Assembly (NCBI GenBank): GCA_035079385.1
Contig: JAVHKY010000023.1
Location: forward strand, 2,294,001-2,358,000
Origin: Aspidiotus rigidus
Taxonomy: Eukaryota > Arthropoda > Insecta > Hemiptera > Diaspididae
Direction: 5' to 3'
Length of the DNA: 64,000 bases
Shown here: positions 35,601 through 47,600 of the stretch, in pieces
How positions within the stretch are numbered: position 1 is the stretch's first letter
Layout of the letters: every line of letters begins with the position of its first letter
Made by a program: the position numbers and the translations under genes
Notes under the pieces: model-generated
The model's database searches: none
The model's input: the letters and a program-made list of their open reading frames with translations, nothing else
Told to the model about the DNA's origin: nothing

Positions 35601-38600
35601 ACTTTATTTTATTTTTCATGTTTCTAAGTATTATTTATTTCTATATTTCAATTGAATAATTTAATTTTGAAAATTAATCTTCATCAACTACATTTTTTAT
35701 TTTGATTCAATTTCTTTAATATTTCCTTTAATAATTTCATTAGTTTTAATTATAATTTTTTTCATAAATAATATTAGTAAAATTATTAATCAACTATTTT
35801 ATTTAATTGTAATATGTTTTCCTACATTCTTTAGTAATAATTTATTAATATTAGTCCATTTATTTATCATGAAATTATTTTATTTATTATAATTTTAATA
35901 ATTATTAGTAAGGATAGATATTATTATGAACGCATAAATTTAATTGTCTGATTATTTTTATATATAATAATTTTTTCATATCTAAGTTTAAGGTATATAT
36001 TTAAAAATAATATATGATTATATTTTAATTTAATAAGTTTAATAAATTTAATATTATTAATAATTTTAATAATTTTTAAAATAAAAACATCATTGTTTAT
36101 ATTTCATTATTGATTATTGAACGTTCAGCGTGAAGTTTCAATAAATCTTTCAATTTTATCATCTTCTGTTATTTTAAAATTAGGGAGATTTGGAATATTT
36201 GTATCATATTTTTTAAATTTATTTATAATAAAATTAATTTTATTTTCAAGTTTAATTGGAATAATTTATTATACAATATTAATTTTTTAAATTTTAAATT
36301 TAAAATTAATAATTGCTATGTCATCAGTAATTTATATAAATTTTTATTTAATAATATTAATGACAAATGAAATTTCAAGAATATTATAATTATATATATG
36401 TATTTATAAATCTTTTTCATAGTTTTAGTTCTTCTTTTTTGTTTATAATTAGAGGATTATTATATTTATTGAGAAATTCACGTTTAATATTAATTAATAA
36501 TTCATTAATGAAAATATTAAATTTATTTTATTTAATAATTATATTTATGATTTTTTTTTTAGAATTAATAGTCCATTAAACTTAAGATTTTGACATGTTC
36601 CATGTCTAACTCGCGAGTACACTCCGCGTAATGATAATAAATAATTATATCAATCAATCAATTAATAATTAAATAATTAAATAATTATTATAATTAAATA
36701 ATTAAATAAATAAATAATTGAATAATTAATATAATTAATAATTAGAAAATTTTCCAAGTCCCTCTTCCCCTCATTTTTCTCATAGAAGACTTGAATTTTC
36801 TCATACCATTCCAATACAACAGCGAGATCGCTCGTTCGCCCCACGAAAGTTGATACCTCAAAATATAGAACACCCACAATTACGTCAAAATATTTCTCAT
36901 ACAAGACTTATACGACGCCAAGATAGGTAAGGGGGTAAACGAATAATATCTCACGAACACTTGACCTAGTACAAGAATTAATAATAAATAAATAAATAAT
37001 ATTAAATAATTAAATAAATAAAGGCTGGATAGTCGAAATTTTTCCAAGTCCCCTAGACTTGAATTGTCACATACCATTCCAATACAACAGCGAGACAGGG
37101 GGCGAACGAGCGGAGCGAGTTCGCGCTACCTCATATTTCTCATAGAAGACTTATACGACGCCAAGATAGGTAAAGGGGTAAACGAATGATATCTCACGAA
37201 CACTTGACCTAGTAGAAGCCTAGACTGAAATATTTCAAAATGACTGATAAAATATAAAAGACAAGGAACATGATTTTCATTTATTTGGCTATGCCAGAAA
37301 TTTTTTTTTTGTATATTTTTTTTCTTTAATTTTAAATATGAATCATTTTTATATATATTATCATTATTAAATTTAATTATTTATTAATAATTTCAATATC
37401 CAGTGCTCTATTTACACCTCATCACACTCAAAATGAATTCAATCACACAACGGTACGGGCCGGATGTATGGGCCCTACAAAAATTGGAGGAGAGACAGAT
37501 AGGCTGCCAAAATTTGCTTTATGCGAAGAACAGCAGGCATACTCCTCCGCGAGAGAGGAAAATATTAATTGTAACACCTGTAATAAACAGCATCGGAGGA
37601 ATTAAGGAGGTAGGACGAATAAAAGAAGACCGATCACCGAGAGCAGTAGTGGAATACACACCTAATGAAAAACGTCCAGAAGGAAGACCAAGAAAAGATA
37701 TCTTGGACACTTCCGAATCATTCGCCGACGGAGAGGCTTCCATACAATATCAGACAGGCCACTGGACCTATTTCGCTTTTCGGGGACGATGACGACGGTA
37801 ATTAAGACAAAAGATTCTTCAAGTTCAAATTGTAGATGTTCGTCGTTCACTTTTTGCACAAAGCCAAAAAAGTTCCAATATTCTAATTACCTTTCGAACG
37901 AAAGGTAGAACGTGGGTGGGGATTAAGAGAGCTTCCAAGTTTGAGCCGCATATAAGAATGGGAAATTGTCAAATTGCCATTCATGAATCGCAGTGACCTA
38001 AGGGTAAATACCTTACACATATTCTTCTACACACCTGTTCTGAAATATGTCGCCATATTAGCGGATCAGTTTGAATATACAACGAGCAAGTGTTTCTGTC
38101 TTTTTCTTTCGGCCGGGAAATCGCACGCTTCGCTCGCAAATGCGAACCTCGATTCCCTTCCCTGGCATTCATTTCCTTGGAATATTTATCAAACGGCATT
38201 TCCTTTTCATAGTCAACAACCGTCGGTTCGGTTTTCTTGCGTTTTTTCTTGAGCGGAGCTGAAGGATTCTTAGCCTTGTACTCGGATGACCGAATGCCAC
38301 CACCTGACTTATCTTTGGGCATCATCTCCTCTTCGACGCCTGACATCTGTATCGACTCCATCCATTGTTTCACGGTGTCCGTAATACCACAACCAGCTGG
38401 GTGATCTAAAAAAAAAAAAAGTGATAATCATTCACTTGTTTCAGTCAAAAAACTAACTTCAACATATGAACATTAAGATACTAGCATAAGTACTCTGAAA
38501 TTGTCAGCTGAACCAGCTTTTTAATTTTCTCTTCATACCAAAACCTATACAATTTTCTAATCAAAAACACCCACAGAATTCCAATTTTGAGGAGCTCATG

Positions 38601-41600
38601 GTCACTTCTCGACTATTAATTTCTCAGTTATAAGTTATCTAGAGATACAAATATGGAACCTAACGATTGAATATTTTTATTATACGCGACGTAAGGCACG
38701 ACCAAGAGAAAATTCCACCAGCCCTCAAACACGTATTCAGAGATACGGGACGGGTAATTTTTTTCTGATCTAGATTCTTTGGAATTTAGAACTGTTTTTC
38801 GTGAAGAAAAGTATAGTTCTCCTAACACGTATTCAGAGATACGGCACAACTGAATTCCTGTGGTTTCGAACAATTCTTTGTGAAGAAAAGTCAAGGCCAT
38901 GATACGAGCGAGGAAGTGACAATGTATTACAGTCATTATGATTACCATAAACACTTTCTTCATCGCATACATCATGTTGAGCAATCTCAGAATTACCTGA
39001 ACCATTTTCATATTCCCTCCCTTACCTGCACAAGCGGTATCGAACTGACTCGCACTTTATAATTTTTCTGACATGAAACAGTCGAAAAACCGATGAAATC
39101 GTACAACGTGAATCCCATCCTGCACAATTTACTCATATCAAACGACCTTCATGACACAACGCATTCAAACCTTCTGCACATCACTCATGTTATAAGTTCA
39201 ATTTTGCGCTCATGTCAGATACGCTGTGACCCCGACATTGATAAACATTACCCGGAGCGCGAATTCGACGAAAAACAGAATATTCTCGCGTATCGAGTCT
39301 CATATTATGTCATTTCCCATAAATAATATTCCAATATTGATAGTAAGACGCGGCAAACAAGGAGTATGGGTCTGAAAGCATCGTCGGACGGAAAAGAAAG
39401 AAAGGAAAGTAGGGAAAAAAGACAGTTTTCACATCGTCTGAAAAATACTCGTTCTTTTTTTTCTATTTTCGTTCACTTTCCGTTGTTATTTATTAAAGGA
39501 AAACACGGCGTCTCTTTTGTACAACATTCTAATCTAGAACCCTCTATATTACCGATAATGGAAAGAACCCCGATTTTAAAATACGGATTCCAGACTCGGG
39601 ATACGAACACACCATTCTACGGTAAGCTATAAAAATAAACAACCACGAAGACTAATTTTATTCCTCCGCCGCCTATATTAAATCTAATTCGATGTCTTGA
39701 AAGCGAGGCTGAGATACATAGAGCGAGAGACAGAGAAACAAAAATAAGGCACAAATTGGTTATCTGTAATAGTTATTCACGTTCGTGCTATTGGTATACC
39801 GTGCTCCTGTAAAACCTAACGAAAGTATCAACAATACACGCAAAACGAGAATCGAGAAACAAAATCACTGTATTATGGGTAGCGAAAAAGAATACCTTTG
39901 GGATGAATACATCATTATGAGAGTTCTTATATATGCTCACAAATTTTCTTCGTCGAAATATGTCAGAACTTCCCGCCACACGTACGAGAGCGCAATAATA
40001 CAGACGTGCCGGCGCGGCATCAAATGGATGTAGAACTATTTCTTGTTTTGGTAGAGACAGATATACTCCTTTTTGTGAACTGATTTCCATAAAAAGGAGA
40101 TTTAAAATCGTGTGAAACGAGAGCACGCGACTGAACTGAAACGCGCAAATGTAGTTCAATCTAGCAAGATCGAGCAGATAGACGAATCGTAAGGCACGAT
40201 AGAAAATACTGAAAATGACATTAGAACGACTTCGAGAAAACATCTGGAATATCTACTCCTACAGGATACCCTTAACTCAATCACTACATGGACATCAAAA
40301 AGAGGATTCAGATTTTCTTCCTCGAAAACCTACTCAGTTATTTTCAAAAAAAGAAATCCTATCCCCTCCTTACCTCCTCTAATTCTACAAAACTTCCAAA
40401 TACCATCTCGTAACTACGGCAAACTTCTCGGCTTACGTTTTGACCAAAAACTTACCTGGGCCCCCCACATTAAAACCCTCAAAGCCAAATGCACACGTGC
40501 TCTAAACATAATAAAATACATATCTCATCCATCTAAAGGCTGCGACAGAAAGTAACTCCTTCTTCTATACAAAAGTCTTATTCGCTCAAAATTAGATTAT
40601 GGTTCCCCGATCTACAACACAGCAAAACAGACCGTCCTTGCCTTACTCGACCCCATCCAGACATCTTCTCTCAGGATTGCCCTGGGAGCTTATCGCACCA
40701 GCCCCAAACTTAGCCTATGTGCAGAAGCCCCAGATCCTCCCCTTCACTTTCGAAGGCTCATCCTGACCTCCAACTTTTTATCCTCTGTAGCACAATTCCC
40801 ACAACTTCCAATCTTTAACCGAATCTTTCACCACAATCACAACCAATCCTCCACCAAACATATTCGCCTTCAATTCAATCACCTGATCAACAAACCGTTC
40901 ATAGCACATCCCCTAGAACCCATATACACAACCTTCCCCCCTTGGACCTTCCCTCAACCTAAAATACGCCTAGGTCTCACAGAAATCCCAAAATCTGACA
41001 AACCTGGTTTTACCCAACATATCAACAAACTACTTCAAGAATACCCTGACCATTCACTTTGCCTCACCGATGGATCGAAAACATCTACTAAAGCAGCTTA
41101 CGCATACTCCATCGACGGGGAAATATCTTCTCATCGCATCCGAAATATAGCCTCTATTTCTACAGCCGAACTGATGGCCATTTTTTCCTGCCTTTCCCAC
41201 CTCTCTCAACTACCCCCAAACGGTAAATTCATTATTCTCACTGACTCACTTTCTTCACTCCACTCCCTTACAGACGCATACAACTCTAACCCTATAATCC
41301 AACGCATCTTCCTCACACTACACACTTTGGAAACAATCAACACTCAAATTATCTTCATATGGATTCCTGGACACACCAATTTCCCCGACCACGACGCAGT
41401 TGATCAAGCCGCTAAACAAGCTACCTCCCTCAGTCAAATAACTGATAATTCACCCCTACCAACCCTAGATTACAAAATTTACTATCGTTCTCTCATCACA
41501 CAATCATGGAACACTCTTTGGGAAAATCAAACGAATAATAAACTTCTCAGTATCAAAAAAACCCCGGTTCCTTGGCTATCCTCCATTCAAAACACAAGAA

Positions 41601-44600
41601 GAGAAGAAGTAATTCTCTCTCGTCTCAGAATTGGTCACACAAAAATTACTCACACCCACCTCATCAGTCCCTACATCTTAACCCCTCCCTCATGTCCCCA
41701 CAGTCAAAAAGACAAATTAACAGTGGAACACTTTTTTTCATGCCCCAGACTTTTACCCCTTCGCTCTTCTTCGGATACCCCCTCTTCACTCACCCAAGCA
41801 CTCAAAAACAACCAGGACATCATTTCGAATACCCTACATTACCTAAGACAAACTGACTTTTACGCTCACATCTGAACACATACATCGACTATACTCTACA
41901 ACCTTCTACATACACACATTGTAAACTTCTACACACCATTACCTGAAGCAGTTACACTCGACATTATATTCCATCCTCTTATCCTTCCTCACTTTTCCTT
42001 ACTCTACCAACTTCCTTAAAACCTCCCTTTCTTATGTGTTATTTATAATATTACTTTCATAACTTTTGTAACGCCGAGTCAATAGCCCTCGTGCAGCTCT
42101 AGTGCTCGTAAAAATAAAAAAATAAAAATAAAAATAAAAAAAAATACTTTGCAATTAAACACATCAATGTACAAAAAATTACGGCTTCCTTAACGAAGTT
42201 AAACGAGGAACGCAGGGAACCTGTTTTATGATTCGAGTGAGATTTGGTATTGAAAATTCAAGGAAGCCTAGATTTGGAGAAAGGTAGTAAAAAGAAGACC
42301 TAGACCGTTGGATAAATCAGGTTCCTTGTTAAAATTTCCACTCTTAGCTCGAGAGTCGAAAATTTTCTACGTCCCCCTCCTATCATATATAGCTCGACAG
42401 TCGAAATTTTTCCAAGTCCCTCTCCTATCATCTATAGCTCGAGAGTCGAAATTTTTTCCAAGTCCCCCTCCTATCATATATAGCTCGAGAGTCGAAATTT
42501 TTCTAAGTCCCTCTCCTATCACATATGGCGCGAGAGTCGAATTTTTTCTAAGTCCCCCCCTCCTATCATCTATAGCTCGAGAGTCGAAATTTTTCTAAGT
42601 CCCCCTTCTATCATATATAGCTCGAGAGTCGAAATTTTTCTAAGTCCCCCCCTCCTATCATCTATAGCTCGAGAGTCGAAATTTTTTCCAAGTCCCCCTC
42701 CTATCATATATAGCTCGAGAGTCGAAATTTTTCCAAGTCCCTCTCCTATCACATATGGCGCGAGAGTCGAATTTTTTCCAAGTCCCCCCCTCCTATCATC
42801 TATAGCTCGAGAGTCGAAATTTTTTCTAAGTCCCCCTCCTATCATATATAGCTCGAGAGTCGAAATTTTTCTAAGTCCCCCTTCTATCATATATAGCTCA
42901 AGAGTCGAAATTTTTCCAAGTTTTTCGCTGGACGGCGGACGGCGCACGGCAGATTTCTCAAATAGCCCCCCATAAAACAGGTTCCCTGTTAACAATTACT
43001 CACAGCCTGAGGGCGTCATCACGCATATTTCAAGAAGTCCTCTTACGCACTGAATAAGATTGGTTCTCATTGATGATCTGTACAAAGGAGGCAACAACCT
43101 CATTTTCAGCGTCTCTATCTCCTCAGGTAACTCCTACTCACGGCCTTGCTTATGCTTGACCCAAGTTTGCAGAGCCGCAGCTTACATAGGTTGAGTTTCT
43201 AAGAAGGAATTTTCAAGTCCTTAATGTAGGTCAAGCTCATTCAGGGTCAGGGATATGCTGCAGTCAGAATTCTTTAGGTCAAGTACATAAAGCTCACTAG
43301 AGGTGACTGGAGCGTATATCTTGGTCGAAAATTATACTTAGCCTGAACCTCGAATTATAGCTTAAAACTCCTTTTGGCCTCGGTGCGGTCTTACTTTTTA
43401 ACAGGGAATCTGTTTGGGCAAAACGCCTGCCGCGCCGGCAGGGCAAAGATCGGAGTCAAAAATTTTCTAAGTCATAGCTCGGTGGTTGGTGTACAGGGTG
43501 GGGCAGAAAAATGTTACCAGTTAAATGGGAGTATGTGCTAAATCTGTTGTAGCGCGAAAACGCAAAACGTTAGACGTATAGTTTAAACGTACGAATTTTG
43601 TATCTCAGTTTCATCTTTACTTTGAGCCGGAAACGAAGTTTCTACGACTTTTCTGAGCTGAGTTATGGACCAAAATGTGCCGAAAATTCACCAAACTGTC
43701 CGGGTTCCCAAAATAGGGCTTGAAAATTAATTAATTTACAGGACTGAACTGAATTTCGAAAATTTTAATAATTAAATTATTGTTTCATAAGTAAATTTGG
43801 ACGGGGAAAACGGAAAAAATAGTAACAAAACCCTAAGAAGCACCAAAATGGGTTAATGGGCCCAAAAAGGGTCAAAATTTCCCCAAGGTGGAAAATCGTT
43901 CAAACTTTTGAATTGTAAATCAATTTTGAAGTGGAATTTCGCGCTGAGTCCGAAAAAAATCTTTTAAAAATTCTTCGAAGCACCGAAATAGATTAATGGG
44001 CCCAAAAATTTTCCCAAATCGGCAAATTGTACAAATATTTAAATTTTAAATCGATTTTCAAGTGGAATTTCGCGCTGAGTTCGAAAAAAATGTTTCCAAA
44101 ATTCTTCGAAGTATCGAAATGGGTTAATGGGCGGTCAATGGGACCAAAAAGGGTCAAAATTTCGCCAAATCGAAAAATTGTTTGAATTTTTAGATTTTAA
44201 TTCGATTTTCAAGTGGAATTTCACGCTGAGTTCGAAAAAAATGCTCACAAAGTTCTTCGAAGTACCAAAAAAGGGTTAATGGGCCCAAAAAGGGTCAAAA
44301 TTTTCCCAAGGTGGAAAATCGTTCAAACTTTTGAATTGTAAATCAATTTTTAAGTGGAATTTCGCTCTGAGTCCGAAAAAAATCTTTAAAAAATTCTTGG
44401 AAGCACCGAAATAGATTAATGGGCCCAAAAATTTCCCCAAATCGGCAAATTGTTCAAATATTTAAATTTTAATTCGATTTTCAGGAGGAATTTCGCGCTG
44501 AGTTCGAAAAAAATATTTCCAAAATTCTTCGAAGCATCGAAATGGGTTAATGGGCGGTCAATGGGCCCAAAGAAGGTCAAAATTTCGAAAAATCGGAAAA

Positions 44601-47600
44601 TTGTTTGAATTTTTAAATTGTAAATCAATTTTTAAGTGGAATTTTGCGCTGAGTCTGAAAATAATCTTTAAAAAATTCTTCGAAGCACCGAAATAGATTA
44701 ATGGGCCCAAAAATTTGACGTCGGGCGAAAAAAGCCTTTTAGGCGTCGAAAGAACCAATCAACGGAATGGCCTCACCTGTATTCCTCCATACACCCATTC
44801 CATGGACGCTAAGGGTTTTTTTCTCGTGACTGGTCATCGTACTTAGCAACAGAGTAAAAGAGCCTCTATGAGCACACAAGCTAGGGTAAGATTCAGGAAC
44901 TTGGCCTCCACAAAAGTACAGGCTCGGCTGAGACCTTGCAGACTTATGCTATACCCAAATAGTTCAACTCAATTAGTCTACTCCTAGTAGTAGTAAATAG
45001 TATGATAGGATACTAGGCCATAGGGTTTAAAGTTCATCTGATGACGTAAAGAGTTGAGCAGTTCTTGACGTCGTCAGAAGGACTTTCGGCCAAGTCGTAC
45101 AATAGGCATGGTCCAGGGCGGTTCAATGATCTGAAAATAACAAGTTCTAATTCATGTCACATGTAAATGAGAAAAGGCGACTAAGATGGGGTTTGACGTC
45201 GTTTGGAGGGACAGTCAATTTCATAATCTTCAATTCAGGGCTGAAAGCTCTGAGACTCTCATTTTGTTTCAAGCGGGGAACCCGCAATGCCTATTGTTTA
45301 GGTGGTGGTTGCATCTTCAAAAAACGTTTGCGTCCAGTTTCGCATATGACTTGGGCGACGTCAACAATCTGAGTTAGATTGGGTTACCTTGTATAGAAGA
45401 ATTTATCTAGGCTGGATTCTAGGAAAACTCGGATTTCCCAAAATGCGTTTCTAACTATCTGTTTGGTTTAGGAAAGGGGAATGCATCCTCAGAAAACTCC
45501 GCGTCTGACTTTGGTGACGTCATCAGCGTACATAAAGTAGATTATCTATTTTTCAACATGCAAAGGAACTTGCGAGTTTTCGCAGGCGTTGCAAAACTTG
45601 CAATAGCCTCCGACTTTTTTTTTTTTGATAGCTTCAGTCCTTATCAGATTTCTCAACTGATGAACATTTTTTTTTAAACAGGTAGGTATATGAGTAACTG
45701 GTGAACTGATCTTGTTTTCTTTACTATAGGCCAACTGCCCTCAATTTTCCCAACCAGAGGGCGTCCCGCTTGCCTCCCATAATTTCGCTTCAACCAATAA
45801 GAGGAGCTAGCAAGTGAGAAGGAGGTCGGGTACAGATTGTCAAATATTGAGCTAAGATGAGTGGGAGAGGAAAATTGGCTTTTTAGGCAGACGGGTGATA
45901 TACTAAGAACATGGTGTAATGAAAATAAGAAGATGATTTTCGATAGTTGATTAAGAACGAGGAATGGAAAGACACCAGAACAAAATCAGCTTGAAACGCT
46001 TGCAGGTACGCTACCTTCGAACCTGGTTCGCTACCACCAGTGGGTCAACACTGAAATTGTTCCTCACACCTTTGAGATTATAATTATGAAAAGAGTCCGG
46101 ATTCCTCGGCATTTTCCGAATCATTTTAGTGCGTCCGAAGAGCATGAAAATGATATACAAGTGCCTATTGGGGGTAGTAAAGAGTAGGGAAAAAAATTTA
46201 TTTCGCCAAAAACGTGCAAAGCCAAATAAGGCCAAAAATGATCATTCTGTTAAATATCGTCCAAAATTATAAAAATTTGGACAAAATTTGCTTAATTTTG
46301 CTGAAAATTTGGCAATTTTTATGAAAATTGTAAAGTTTGTTTTGAAAATATTATTTTTAGTTGAAAAATTGAAAATTTTGATTAAAAAATTGCTAGGATT
46401 TTTTATTCTTGAGTTTAATCTCCAAAAATCGTTTTTTTTTTTTTTTTTTTCTTGTCGAAATCTCGTAATTTTGGTCGTAAAATGAATAATTCTGATCGTG
46501 AATTCGTAAAAGCACTAAAAACGAATGTTTTTTTCATTTTTTTCTTTTAAATGCCAAATAATGCCGTAAATGCAACATTAAGTGCCGAAACTTTACATTT
46601 TTAGTGCCGAAAAATCCGGGCTCTGATTATGAATTTATAATTTCTTCATGAATCCGAGCCTATTAAGGATCCCAAGTACGCGAGGAAAAGTATCCTTCTC
46701 AATCTCTCTTATTTTTCTCGATCCTGCATTTAGATTATGAGAAAGGAGAAATGAATAATAATTTTTGAACCTACAATCTCAAGATTCAGAAAGAATGACT
46801 GAGAATTTACGTTTACGCAGAAGATTAAAAAAATTTTGAAATGTGCAACAAGGACATGAAATCAAAAATGAAGAGTACAGGGAAAAAAGGGAAATGATCT
46901 GCAGAAATGGTTCCTTCACAGTCATACAGAAGATCCATTTATCCAGATCGTTTCCTTCATACACTCATTCTTTTCTCCCTGTACCCTTCAAATTAGATTG
47001 ACATGGATAAAAATTTTTCGAACTCGCTGAAATGAAAATTTTTCAACGCTAGAACATCGGTAGGCCTACACATGGTTCCCTACGGCTACATCAGTTTTGG
47101 CTCCTTATTGTATTCGAAAGCGATACACGAAAATGGAAAATCATTCCCGTAGGTTGCATTTTTTGAGTTAAATAAATCCATAGTTGTTCTTACTAGGCGA
47201 AATTCAGTATATTAGCGGTCCGCAAATGACAAACCATACTTTGCGTCTAAATGCGCAGGTTTATGCACCCTTCTTGCTTATACGGTCGGTTTTCATTATA
47301 CCTCCCTATTATTATGCTAGATGATAATAATTTATACGTATTAATCTCTACAGATAAACACAGAACGGCCTATCGGATACCGCAATATCTCTTATTTTGT
47401 TAATTCGTACTCTCTTACCAAAAGGAAAAATAACAGACGGATACACAGAAAACTGACTATAAATCCTCTTTCCTTTCCCTTTTTCCATTCAATATGAAAT
47501 GTATTCCAGAATGCTCGTACACATACTTCTTGCATTAAAAATTATTACTTTAGCACAAGACCGTCGGATTAATGAATGCTTCGAAGTACATTACGTTATA

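Noticed and set aside
45154..45377. Two overlapping plus-strand frames
   Set aside because: No domain. The sequence is a degenerate repeat of the 45.4-45.5 kb segment and lies in a kuz intron.
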